DNA from: Geosiphon pyriformis
Taxonomy: Eukaryota; Glomeromycota; Glomeromycetes; Archaeosporales; Geosiphonaceae
Assembly: GCA_016748015.1 (NCBI GenBank)
Contig: JAAOMT010000617.1
Coordinates: forward strand, 289,925 to 353,924
Direction: 5' to 3'
Length of the DNA: 64,000 nt
The notes beneath the pieces are model-generated. The model was not told the DNA's origin. It saw only the letters and a program-made list of their open reading frames with translations, and ran no database searches. Position 1 is the first letter of the stretch, and each line of letters opens with the position of its first letter. Shown here in pieces: positions 13,031 to 24,902 of the stretch. The position numbers and the translations under genes are program-made.

Positions 13031-15503
13031 TGTTATAGATAATTATTTGCAGTATTAAAATAAATAACAAACTTATAACTTGATACTTAATAGTTAATTA
13101 TGCTGTTAATAATTTCTAAAGGTTTTTAATCTAAAAGTTTTGGTTGAGTTTTTTTGTATAATAGACAAAAATTTACTTGATAATTGTTTTTCTAAATTTT
13201 TTTCTTCAATATAAAAGCCAATTTAATTTGATAGTTATGTTCTTATAATAAGTTATTTTAAAGTTTTCATTCTTGTTTCATAGATTTTTTACTAAGCTAT
13301 TCTTAATATTAATATCTTAATGTTTAATTCTTAAATTACCTAGTATACAACAAAAAACAAAATAATACAAAATAAAAGAAAAATAAAAAAAATAAAAAAA
13401 GAAATAAAAAATTAGTATTCTGTCAATAGCTATAATCAAGAGCTATTGGTTTAATATAATTAAGTAACAAATTTTATCAATATAAGTTGCTAATAGAATC
13501 GAAAAATAATAATTTTAATCCAATGATAAAAATAATATAAATTGGATGATAAAGCAATAATTTTATTTTAATATTTAAATAATTCTACTTCAAAATATAG
13601 AAAACTATTTTTTAAAAAAAAAGTATGTTATGAATAATTATTGTTAACTAATTAAAAACTTGTCTAAATTTGAATGTTTTTTTTACTTTTAATATTACTA
13701 TTATATATAAATAATTTTTATTATATAAGATTTTACATATTTTTATTCTTTTATATACTATTTTCTAAAACTGTGCTTATTTTTGAACAATATATCATGA
13801 TTTTTTAAAAATATGTTATGATTTCTTGACAATATGTTTATTTTTTATAAATATATACATTTCTAAAAATACACATATATATTAAATATTATTTCTTATT
13901 AGGCTATTTTTCTAATTTATTTTCTTTATTTTTTAATATTGAGCTTTATCAAAATTTTTATTTTAAATTAATTTTATTACTTTTTTTTTAATATTGTGTA
14001 TTTAATTTTGATTTTTAAATCATTAAATTAGAAGTTAGTCATCTTTTTTTATTGGTTAACAGTTATTGTTTCTATTTCTAAATACAATAATATTTTTGGG
14101 TAATCTTAAAATATGGTTTGTAATTAATAAATTGTTTTAATATATAATATAAAACTTGTTTTTTTTAATAAAGTCTTCAATTTGTTATACTATTTATTAA
14201 TTAAATGTTTTTTTGAATTTGTTTGTGTATAATTCTTAAATATTTAATTTTTGTTCTAGCTAATAGTAACAATATATTCTTGAAAGTTGTTTTATTTATA
14301 ACTTTTAATTTTTTTTAGTCAATTTTTTTAAAAGTGGTTTTTACTTTTTTTATAATTTTATTTGATTAATAATTTGGTTATTTTTGTGATTATTAGTATA
14401 AACTGCTCTTTGTTTTTTTTTTTGTTTGTATTTTTATAACAAATTGTTTAGTAATTAATAATTATTTTTATGTTTAATTATTGTTAATTTATTGTTTAAA
14501 ATAATTGTTATGTCAATATGTAAATATAATTAGAAATTTCTATTTTTCTGATTACTTTTGTTATATATATTGGTTTTTTATATATTATTTTGGTAGTTCA
14601 AATTTTGTAAGATTTTATTAGATTTAATTACTATTTATTATTTTTCTAATTGTGAAATATTATTGATAGATGATGATATTATATTATAATATGATGTTAG
14701 TTAATTACTATATACTACTTTAATTAAGATTTTGTTGTTTTATTTTAACTTATATTTTCTATTTTTCAAAAATTTTCAATATGAAATAGATTATCTTATT
14801 TGGAATCAAATTTTCTATTCCATTGTTTTTTTGCTTGATATAATATAAAAGCACTTTGTTTTTAATCTTAAATTTAACTGGTTTGTTTAATAACTAGTTG
14901 TCATGTTGTTTTTTTTTGTTTTTTTCATATCATTAACTGTTTTTATTTTTTTATTTTTAGTGTTTCTATTAAGTAATAGATTTTTTGCAACAGTATTTTT
15001 TGATAATTAGTTTCTGTTATTGGTTTTATTGGATATATGTAAATATTTATCTTTATTGGTAGTGTTGTTGTTTTACTATATATTAATTCAAATAATGTTA
15101 TTTGTGTAGTATTTTGCTTCATTATTTGATAAGCAAATAATACTGATAATATAAACAAATTCTATTTGTTCTGGTTTTTTTGGCTGATTTTGGCTATTGT
15201 TTTACACAATATTCTATTAAATTTTTTAACTAAGCTATTGGTTTATAGATAATATAGAAATAATAATGGTTTTTTAATTCCAAATTTCGGATTTAATTTT
15301 GTTAATGTTTTGTTTATAAAGTGAGTTTTTTGGTCTAATAACAATTTTTTTGAACATTTGTGTTAACAAATTAAATCTTGGTATACAACTTCAGTTACAA
15401 ATTTTGCATCTGCTTTTTAAATGGCTTTAACTTCTAACTATTTTGTAAAATAGTCTATGACAATTGCTATATATTAGTTGTTTTTGCTAATAATTATTAA
15501 TGA
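13031..15503 (-). mobile_element. relic gypsy element D: 3' LTR (family B), tail and integrase
   Basis: 13031-13920 is a decayed family B LTR (TGTTATAGATAATTATTTG at its outer edge) matching the LTRs at 15504-16477 and 26545-27506; its inner end is deleted. Inward on the minus strand follow the post-integrase tail (about 13920-14680), the integrase C-terminus (14690-14930) and integrase core (14943-15158 reads SVLFAYQIMKQNTTQITLF, compare SVLLAYRTLKQDTTKHTLF in element A). IVIDYFTK, close to the first catalytic region, lies near 15460. The element is interrupted at 15503 by element C and resumes at 27507. It sits inside A2, whose RNase H it cut. Confidence 0.75.
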
Positions 15504-16477
15504 TATTACAAATGCTTATTTGGGGTATTGGTATAAATAACAAACTCATAACTTGGTGCTCAATAGCTAACTAATGTTGATAAATTTGAAGATTTTTATG
15601 ATTTAAAGGTTTTGGTATTTAAAAATTTTGGTTAAGTTCTTTGTATAATGAACAGAAATTCAATGGTGATATTCTTTGGTAATGTTTCTAGTTTCTTTTT
15701 TAACTCTCGAGTTGGTATAATTTGGTATTTATAGTCTTCCAAAATGTTTTATTCTGTCAATTTCTTTCTTAGTTTGGTGGTTGGTTTCCTGATAAGCTAT
15801 CCTTAAATTCCGAATTGTCTACCCTTATTTTTGGGTTTTTTACCAGTTTTTTTAATGTTAATTGCTTAGTGCTTAATTCCTTTAATCTATTAGTAAATCA
15901 ATACAACAAAAGAAAATAAAAAATAAAAATAAAAAAAAATAAAAAAAAATAAGAAATTAGTATTTTGTCAATAGCTATAATCAAAAACTATTATTCCAGT
16001 ATAGTTAAGTATTAGATGTTATCAACATAAAGTGTTAATAAATAAAAGAGTGATTAGATTCTTAAACAAATAATGACAACATAGATTAGATAATAATATG
16101 TATGTTTTATTTGATATTTTGTTAATAAATTCACTTTGGTAAATATTAACTATTTATAAAGTAAGAATTAATTAATAGATAAAAAAAAGAATGCTAAACT
16201 AAAACTGAATCGAATTTTGTATTTCTTGCTTCTAATACTACTGCTATATATATAGTTAGTATTATATAAAATTCCTGGAATTTTGCAATTTTTTTAAAGG
16301 AATTCTGAAATTTTGAAATTCTGGAATCCTGCAATTCCTTACAAAAAATCCTAGAATTCTGGGATTTTAGAATTTTGCAATTCTCTTAGAAAAATCCTGA
16401 AATTTCTCTGTTACTATGCCTATTTCTAATTGGCTATTTTTTTAACTATATAATACTCCTACTTTTTATGAGTAACA
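15504..16477 (-). repeat. family B LTR, 3' copy of element C
   Basis: Begins TATTACAAATGCTTATTTG and ends GAGTAACA in plus orientation; the partner at 26545-27506 begins TGTTACAGATCTTATTTG and ends AAGTAACA. The 16271-16404 part is a cluster of AATTCTGGAATTTTGCAATT-like units. Confidence 0.8.
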
Positions 16478-16496
16478 TTATTCTTTCCTTTTAATA

Positions 16497-17380
16497 TTAA
16501 ACTTCATTAAAATCTTTTAAACTTTTTAGATTTTTTTCTTGGATTAACTTCATAACTTCTTTTTTTAGAATTGCTTTTGTAATTTTGGTCTGTAATTTTT
16601 TAAATTGGGCATTAGTTAATTTTTCCAATTGATTAATTGTTACTGTATCCATTGTTGGATATAGTAATATTTCTGGTCTGTCTCAAAATCCTATTCATAG
16701 TTGGTAAATAGCTTTTACATGTATGAATAAATTGTTTTTTTTAACAAGTTATTTAATTTGTTGTAGTCAAATTGGATCAAATTTTTTTTTTGTTTTGTCA
16801 GTATATAAGTTTTTAATACTTAATTATTGTCCTAATTGATAGTAATAAAAGTTTTTTGAATTTTATTGTATTTATTGGTTCTAATTTTCTAAGATTTATT
16901 CTTTTTCTGATATTAGTATTCTTGAATCTTCTAATGTCTTTTCTATCTTTCTTATTATCTTATCTATAGTGTTCTCAAAAATGTGATGTTTAAAATATTG
17001 CTCTTTGTTTTGGTCTTTTCACATTATTTTTTTGTTCTTGTATTGAATTATGTGTTTATTGATAGTAATTTCTAAGCTTGATTTCTGTTGTTAAATTAGT
17101 TGTAATAGTTGTTGTGTAAATAAATAGATGTTATTAGTAATTTCCATCTTTTCTTGTTGTTTTTGTTATGTATGCTTATTCTTTATATACTGTTATAGTA
17201 TATCACTTCAATGTGTTTGCTTCAATAATAATAATTGGTTCTAGATTTCATAGAATCTTATTTGGTTTAACTGGTATTTTTTGTATTTCCAGTTGTAGAA
17301 TATTATTGGTGAATAATAATAATATATTGTGATATGATTTTAGTCAATCTTTATGTGCTGCTTTAGCTAAGATTTTGTTG
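16497..17380 (-). pseudogene. element C third ORF, downstream of integrase
   Basis: A reading frame between integrase and 3' LTR. The clearest part is 16497-16652, which reads MDTVTINQLEKLTNAQFKKL and continues with QTKITKAIL. Upstream codons in the same frame, broken by stops, read VKKNNLFIHVKAIYQL then DRPEILLYP. This lines up with the third ORF of element A (HYKLRAVLRLYNLFY.., then IGKLTELKFQQFSDQISSIIL). It has no hydrophobic segment or known motif. Function unknown; conservation in two families suggests it was a real product of the elements. Confidence 0.5.
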
Positions 17381-17382
17381 TT

Positions 17383-19350
17383 CTATTTTAGTTTATAAGC
17401 TCTATTCCCTAGAATTTCTTTAATGTCTATCCTATTTGGAATTAAATTTTTTACTCCATTGTTTTTCCACTTTGGTATAATATAAAAGTATTTTGTTTCC
17501 AATTCTGAATTTAACTGGTTTATTTGATAATTGGTTATTATGTTATTTTTTTTGTTTTTTTGTAACGTTTGAATGTTGTTAATCACTCTTCATTGTTATT
17601 AGTAGAATTCTAGCTATTAATTAGCATGAAATTATTCTTTTAATTCCTAGTATTAATTAGTATATATTATTATTATTTCAATTATTACTTATTAGTTAAT
17701 CAAATTATCAAAAATCATTATTCAATTAATAATCCAATTTGTATCATAAAAATTAAGATGATCAAATTACACAATATTTTAAACTATTTAATATTCAAAA
17801 ATTTGCCGAAATTAGTAGAAATTGGCCGAAATAATCAATAGTTTGTAGAAATAATTTGTAGTTTGCCGAAATGTATTTTTAATTTACAGAAATTATAGCA
17901 AAAAAGAAAGTGCAAGTTCAAAGACTAGTACTATAACAAATTATATAAAAAAAGAGCTTTTCTCTTCAAAAAAATATATTTAACTTTAGATATCTTAATT
18001 AGAACAAATCATCTCTTACACATCCTTACAAAATCAAATAAAAATTAAATATTTGAAAACCAAATCTTTAATTATTATACTTAAAATTCATAAAAGAAAA
18101 CACAATTAACGTTTTAAAATTGACTAGTTACCAATTTCAATAGTCTGTTAGTAACTTTAGGCCTAAATAAAAAATGTTTTCCTTAACACAATTCTATTTT
18201 TTTTACATTTCTTTTATTTTATTTTATTTTATTTTATTTTATTTTATTTTTTTTATTACAATCATTAAAGTAGTCTACAGACAAGATTTCTGTAGAAAAG
18301 TTGACTTTTACAGCAAAGTAATTACACATTTTTTAGTAAGCTTCCAGACAAGCAATTCCTAGAAAAGAGTTGATGTTTACTACAATATAACTACATAAAG
18401 TAACTGGCATAAAATTGGTCATTTCACTTATAAGCTCAGCAGTTTAAATTATAGAAGATAATTTGAAAATAAATTTAATTATCAAAGATTCAACTACTTT
18501 CAGAAAATGTAAATTCACAACAAACAGACATTAACAACATTCAAGAAAAGAGACCAAAAACCTCTAATAACATCAACTTTTGTTTTTTAACATTTCTATT
18601 AGTTCATACATTTTTTTTAGCAATATTCTTTAGAAATTAGTTTCTGTTATTAGTTCTGTTAATATGTATTAATGTTTATCTCAACTAGTAATATTGCTGT
18701 TTTGTTATAAACAAGTTCAAATGATGTTGCTTATGTGATATCTTGCTTTATGTTTAATAAACAAATAATACTGATAGTATAAACAAATCTTATTTGTCCT
18801 GGTTTTTTTGGCTGATTTTTGCTATTGCTTTATACAATATTCTGTTGAATCTTTTAACTAAGCCATTTGTTTGTAGATTATATGATAATAATAATAGTCT
18901 TTTGATTCCAAATTTTTAACTTAGTTCTGTTAATGTTCTGTTTACAAAATAAGTTCCTTAATCTAATAGTAATTTTTTTAGACATCTATGTTAACAAATT
19001 AAATCTTGGTAGACAAATTTGGCTATGAATTCTGCATTTGCTTTTTGGATTGCTTTTGCTTTTGGCCATTTTGTAAGATAATTTATAGCTATTGTTATAT
19101 AATAATTGCCTCTGCTGGTTATTATTAATAGTTCGACTAAGTTAATTCCAATTTAATCAAATAATTGTCTCACTTTAATTAGTCTTAGTGGTTTACTAAG
19201 TCTTATTCCTCCTTTTCTTTGACAAACATCACAATTTTAAACATATTGAATAATGTTTAGATACATTAATAGCCAATAGTATCTTTTTCTGGTTCTTTTT
19301 ATGGTTACTTCTTTATGGAAATATTCTGTTGTTAGATCTAAATGTATATT
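17383..19350 (-). pseudogene. element C integrase, split by a solo LTR
   Basis: The C-terminal part 17383-17586 reads INQLNSELETKYFYIIPKWK and ends ILGNRAYKLK, matching IENKVLLYKTKAEKQ..ILGNRSYKLR of element A. The solo LTR at 17594-18572 interrupts it. Beyond that the core continues to a zinc-binding end with CDVCQRKGG near 19215-19235, the CxxC of the HHCC module. Many stops; inactive. Confidence 0.65.
17594..18572 (+). repeat. solo LTR, family A, inserted in element C integrase
   Basis: Begins TGTTATTAG and ends CTAATAACA, the decayed forms of TGTTACCAG and CTGGTAACA. It aligns along its 979 bases with the LTR of element A. The flanks are TCAT (17590-17593) and TCAA (18573-18576), a weak four-base duplication. 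No internal element sequence, so LTR-LTR recombination has removed it. It holds a TTTTA microsatellite at about 18215-18250. Confidence 0.8.
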
Positions 19351-19619
19351 AAATAGTATTGTTTCTTTTTTTGGTTTCATAATAATTTTGAGTGGCTTAT
19401 CTGGATATTTTTTGTTCTTTTAATATAATATATTTTAATAAGTGATAAAATATTTTGATTGTTGTTTTATGTTGTTTTGTTTTTTTTGAGATAATTTTAT
19501 CTTAAACTGCTAAGTATTAATATAATATTAGAGTTGTTGATATTTTTGTGTATTCATTTTTTGTTATATTTTTGGGTTAAAATGTTCTTAGATTTGTTTT
19601 ATTTGTGACAAACTGTTGG

Positions 19620-20100
19620 CATTTCTGTTTTTTTTTTTTTTTTATAATATACTGTATAATTAAATAGTGATAATTCTATTTTCTATCTTGCATGGTAGTT
19701 ATTTTTAAATTTTTGCTTCTGGATTGATGTCAACTCTTTGTGGTTAGTGTACACATCAAACTTTTGACTTAAATATTTTTTTCATTTGATGACAGCCCAA
19801 TAGATAACCAAATATTCTAATGCTGGAGTTCCATAGTTCTTTTTGGCTGGGCTTAAGCTTTGGTTAGCATATGCTACTAAGTGTTTTTTTCTATCTGGTT
19901 TTTTTTGTAATAGTATGGCTCTCAATGTTTAACTTGATGTATCAGTAATAATGATAAATAGTTTGCTGTGATTTAGATAAATTAGTACTGGTGCTTGAAT
20001 AAGTTTTTTTCTTAAGATGTCAAAAGCTTTTTATTAAGTTTCAATATATTCATATTTTACATTCTTTGCTTAAAACTAGTGAAATAGTTAAGCCAGTTTA
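19620..20100 (-). pseudogene. element C RNase H domain
   Basis: The minus strand reads VAYANQSLSPAKKNYGTPAL followed by EYLVIYWAVIK and KFDVYTNHKEL, matching AYASRTLKPAKKNYPATELE of element A. Stops (TAA, TAG) interrupt. It joins the RT domain at its 5' side in the usual gypsy order. Confidence 0.65.
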
Positions 20101-20108
20101 GAGAAGTT

Positions 20109-20860
20109 TTAAATAAAACAGTAATAGTATTCAGCAAATTTTAAAAATGTTTTTAATTCTGTGAGATTTGTTAATACTGAAAAGTTTTTGACAATTTTAA
20201 TCTTATTTGAATCTATTTTGATGCTATTTTTGCTTACAATATGTTTCAAAAACTTGAGTTTAGTTTTACCAAAAAAACATTTGGTTGTGTTTAATTTCAA
20301 TCCGACTCTTTTTAATCTTTTAAACACTTGCTAAAAATGATAGAGATAATCATCAAATATTTTAGAGAATACATTGGTGTTAATTAAGTAGACTACTATT
20401 GATTTTCATAATAATTCTGTATAGACAATTTCTATTAGCCATTGAAAGATGAATGAAGCATTTATTAAGCTAAAAGGCATAATATTAAATTTAGAGTTTT
20501 CTTCTCTGGTGGTAAATGCTGTTTTTTTTTGTCAGCTGGATTTATGGCTACTTGCCAGTAATTACTATTTAGATCTAATATTGAAAACCATTTTTTTCCT
20601 CCAAATACATTGAATAATTCTTGATCTGTGAAGTTGGATAATTGTTTTTATAAATCATACTGTAATCTACACAAAAGCAAATTTTCTTATTTTTCTTTTA
20701 GACAAGTACTATTAATAATGACTATAAACTCATTAATGGTTAAATTAACTTATTGTCTAACATTCTGTTGATTTTTTGTCAAATGATTTCATGGCTTGCT
20801 GGTAGTATTCAGTATGTTTGTTGTTTAATTGGCATAGTATTTCCAGTTTTAATCTAATAC
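20109..20860 (-). pseudogene. element C reverse transcriptase
   Basis: 20109-20327 reads VGLKLNTTKCFFGKTKLKFL then KHIVSKNSIKIDSNK, the RT thumb segment (compare AGLKLNIKKCYFGKTSLAFL in A). The active site, read near 20385-20400, is VVYLINTN where an active enzyme has YLDD; both catalytic Asp are replaced. Further upstream, a MPFSLINAS-like segment and the N-terminal palm follow with stops. Inactive. Confidence 0.7.
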
Positions 20861-21399
20861 TAGATAATGTTAATTCTGTTAAATTCATTTTCATTGGCAA
20901 AGATGTTGATGAAATTGTTAAGAAACATTTTGAGTTGCATATGTTGAAATAAGTCTAAGTTTCTCAAGTTCATTTGGTTCAATTGTTCTGGTTGAAGTAA
21001 ATAACATTTTTCTTGTCCATGTATTGTTTGTAATATAATATTCACATATTTACAAAGCTGTAAAAAATTTGAAATAGTATTTGGTAGTTGGCTTTTAACT
21101 TTAGTGCTTAAGTATCTAATAGTAGTTTCACTTGGTATTTTAATGGTGTTTTCAGTTGTGTTGTAAATAAAAATTTGATGTATTTATTGTTCTTAACCAG
21201 TATATAGAAATTGATAATTCCAATTTTCCCTGATTTACATATAGTTGGTTCTGCTTTAAAAATTTGGGACTGGTTCTTTATTTTTTTCTTTATTACTAAT
21301 ATATACTAATTATATAGTGGAATAAAAACTGATTGATGGGTGAAAATAATTTCTTCTTTATTAATAATTTCTTTCTTTGTCATATTGATTAATATGTTT

Positions 21400-21797
21400 A
21401 TTCTACTCATTAATCCAAATCTATTTTTCTTTCTGGCTGTGATCCCTAATTCTTCTTTTGTTCTCATTGGCACTAATTAAGCTATTTTTATCAAAGATAA
21501 GAATATTGTCTATGCTATCTTTTTATTTGGTTTAATTATATATGATTTTTTTAAATCATTTTGTAGTATTACAATAATATTTTCTACATATTTTGTGTCA
21601 ATTATTCTTCCTCTAATGGTGATTCTCTTTTTTGCTAAATTAGATCTAAATACTAATTGAATTATTGTTGTTGCCAAAATTTTCAGTGCTATTTTCAGAT
21701 TAATGCTGATACATAAATGTGATTTCAATTTAATGGCTGTTTTTTCTGAGTATCTAAGATCAAACTCTATATGAGTATCATGTACATATTCTGACAT
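21400..21797 (-). pseudogene. element C dUTPase-like domain
   Basis: Reads HIEFDLRYSEKTAIKLKSHL (motif 1 with its Asp kept), then VFRSNLAKKR (motif 2, RSxLA), IRGRIIDTKYVENIIVILQN (motif 3) and KPNKKIA-stop-TIFLSLI (motif 4, KIAQ-like). The glycine-rich fifth motif, GFGSTG in element A, is replaced here by RFGLMSR. Position, between Cys-rich domain and RT, is the same as in element A. The family hydrolyses dUTP to dUMP and pyrophosphate. This copy is dead, but a second independent example supports the domain as an ancestral part of these elements. Confidence 0.75.
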
Positions 21798-22800
21798 AAT
21801 ATCTTCCTTATTATTACTGAACCATTTAGTTCTTGCTCTATTAACAGATCTGAAAGTACAATATATTGTTTAGAGTTATAATTAGAGTTTGAATTGTTGT
21901 TGTTATTGTCATATTGAATAAAGTTAAAACTATTGTTGTTGTTATTATTAGAGTTTGAATTACAATTGAATTTTGATTTTGATTCCATTGTACACTCACT
22001 AATTGGTTTTTTTTCTTTGAAAATTGAATAAATTATGCATGATAGTAGATTGTAAATAAGCTTACAATTATTACAATATTTAAAGTCATTAAAAATTAAA
22101 CAATATTTACAGAATTTTGTGTTTAGCTGTTCTAAATACTGCTTTTGCTCTTTTTTAGTAAATATTAAGTCTTGATAGTATTTGTAGAATTGTTCTGAAT
22201 TGCTTAAAATATCAAAAAATGCATTGAGTTGGAAATAAGAATAGTCTCAACCAGTTTTGGTGAATTGTTCTTGATTACTAATATTTTACTAGGCAAAGCA
22301 TTTTATATTTTGGCATTTGGTATTTGCCAGATTTTGTCTTCATTATGTAGATAACCATTCAAACAAAAGAGTGTTCAATTCTATATGGCATTAAAAGATG
22401 TTTTTTAGCTTACCCAATCACTAATAAAGATTATATATTAATATGATGTATTGCATGTTTTTCTTCAATCTAGAATGTTATTCCACCTTCTTTTGTTAAG
22501 TAACATTTCTCTACAAGCAAGACATGGTTTATTGTCCCACTTTTCTTGTTATTTTAAATAACCAAAACATTTTTGGTGGCATGGTTTACAGTAATAATAA
22601 GTATGTATTCAGTAGTCTTTATCTGATGCTACTTAAGCTTTCATAAATAACAGCTTTTTTTTACAGTCAATATATCTGAAAAAAATGTAGAATAGTTCTT
22701 TTTTCATGTCTATTGAGTATAGTATGTGGTGTTAATAGTGACTTGTGGTTTATTCTTTTCTCTTCCTTTTTTTTTGTCATTCCACAATAAAATTAGTAGT
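21767..22800 (-). pseudogene. element C Asn-rich linker and Cys-rich domain
   Basis: 21767-21988 encodes an Asn/Ser-rich linker leading into the dUTPase. Just upstream (22020-22140) the minus strand reads KFCKYCLIFNDFKYCNNCK, a double CxxC that matches CEKCIMPCNEQWCPEC of element A. Further Cys pairs occur near 22500-22560. The domain is not one I know from gypsy elements and looks metal-binding. Confidence 0.5.
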
Positions 22801-23019
22801 AGCTTATTATGTTCTTCTTTAACTCATAATATTTGGTATGCTTTTCAGATAGGTTTTTTTTTTAATTCAATTAGTGACTGCTTATTGGTAGTGATCTTGA
22901 AATGTCCACAAGAGACTGGTATCTAAATGCTCTGACTGTTCTGATTCAGTTGTAATTCCTGGGTATTCCAGTCAAGCATAGCATTGGTTTTAAACAGTTA
23001 GTTATTACTAACTAAAGCT

Positions 23020-23540
23020 TGATACTAGATGGTTTTTATTACAATACTTTAATGGATATGAAGATGCTGTTGACTTTAAAAGAAAAGTTGTTAATCTCTT
23101 TAATGAGTGTTTTAGTGGTTCCATCAGCTATGATAATTCTGGTGCTAACAACATGATCAACTTGGCAATCTAATTGGTTTATAAATTGTTATGTAATAAT
23201 ACTGCTTGCTAAACCATTATCCAAAATTAATTTAATTGGGTGGCCATCTACTTTGGCATCTGTGTACATGGCTGTGATAAATTTAATCTTAAAGGTGGTT
23301 CTGCTAAATAAGAATGTAGAGACTGGTTATTTTATCTCAAAAGAAATATTGCAGTAAGTGATTCATTTTCTGTAATGGTAACTGATAGAATATTGCTAAT
23401 AGGTATAGTTTATTCTTAATTAGTTTCTAATAAATTGGATGTAGCAATTTTTAGAAATACCAAGAGATTTAAATAGTATTGAGCATTTGGGTTTTGGGCA
23501 TAATTGGTTCTTGAATTTGGTTGCCATATTCTAGATTGTT
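23020..23540 (-). pseudogene. element C aspartic protease
   Basis: The minus strand near 23170-23300 reads AKVDGHPIKLILDNGLASSI, the active-site flap of a retropepsin-like protease (canonical LILDSGSAxSIIT). The catalytic Asp is retained; the following Ser is Asn. Stops elsewhere. Confidence 0.6.
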
Positions 23541-23992
23541 GGTGCATTATTATTACTAATTACCAATTCTGACAGATTTGAATAGTTTTTAGTCTTTAAC
23601 TTCTGTTTTAAAGTAGACTTTAGGATTGATTCTAATTTGGTTGGAGCTGATAAATAATTTGGGGCTAAGGTGGTTGATAAATTACTAGTGTTGGTATTTG
23701 ATAGATTGATGGCTAATAAATTGGCTGTGTTACTTAAGTATAATACAGTTAATATTGGTATTGTTCTGGTAATTGATTACTAATATAATTCAGAATTTGA
23801 AATTTGTGATCAGAATTTTAGTATTGATTTCCCAATTATTAATTATTTTTTTTGAAGCAGCAATCTATTTTTAGATGGCTTTGTCTATTATAGTAATAGC
23901 AATTTCACATTTCTAGTTGCCATTGTTAATTTGATAATAAAAGATGTAACTGTTATTGAACATGATTGTAATTTTCTGGATTTTTGCAATGT

Positions 23993-24902
23993 TGTTACTG
24001 GAGGTTTTTGGTCTCTTTTCATAAATGTTGTTAATGTTTATTTGTTGTGAATTCACATTTTCTGGAAGTAGTTGAATCTCCAATAACTGAATTTATCTTC
24101 AAATTATTTTTTATAATTTAAACTGCTGAACTTATAAATGGAATAACCAATTCTATACCAGTTACTTTATGTAATTATGTTATAATAAACATCAACTTTT
24201 TCCCAAAAATTGCTCATCTGGAAGCTCACTAAAAATGTATAGTTACTTTACTATAAAAGTTAACTTTTTTACAAAAATTTTATTTGTAGACTACTCTAAT
24301 AATTATAATAAAAAAAATAAAATTGTGTCAAAAAAAACGCTTTCTATTCAGACTTGGAGTTACTAATAGATTACTGAAATTGATAGCTAATTAATTTCAA
24401 AATGTTGTGTTGAGGAAATTTCAAATGTAATAATTTAAAGAATTTGGTTTTTAAATATTTAATTTTTATTTGAGATATGTAAAAAGTGATTTGTTTTAAT
24501 TAAGATATCTAAAATAAGATACTATGGTAAAATATATTTTCTTAAAGAAAAAACTCTTTTTTTATACAACTTGTTGTAATATTAGTCTTTGAACTTGCAC
24601 TTTTTTCTTTGCTCTAATTTTGGTAAACTAAAGATACATTTTAGTGAATTACAAGTTATTTTTACAAACTATTAATTATTTTGGCCAATTTCTGCTAATT
24701 TCAGCAAATTTTTGAATATTAAATAATTCAGAATATTGTGTAATTTGATCATCTTAATTTCTATAGTACAAATTGAATTATTAATTAAATGATAATATTT
24801 GATAATTTGATTAAATAACAAATAATAATTAAAATAATAATAATATATACTAATTAATAATAGAATTCATGTTAATTAATAGCTAAAATTTTACTGGTAA
24901 CA
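23993..24902 (-). repeat. solo LTR, family A, inserted in element C gag
   Basis: In plus orientation it begins TGTTACTGGAGG and ends TTACTGGTAACA, the reverse of the family A LTR. Flanks are ATGT (23989-23992) and ATAT (24903-24906), a four-base duplication with one G-to-A change. The gag zinc-knuckle region lies on the low-coordinate side. Confidence 0.8.

Noticed and set aside
18210-18255. TTTTA microsatellite as a regulatory or telomere-like repeat
   Set aside because: It is a simple expansion of a T-rich tract present in all family A LTRs (TTTTATTTTTATTTTC), with no telomere-like G-rich strand.
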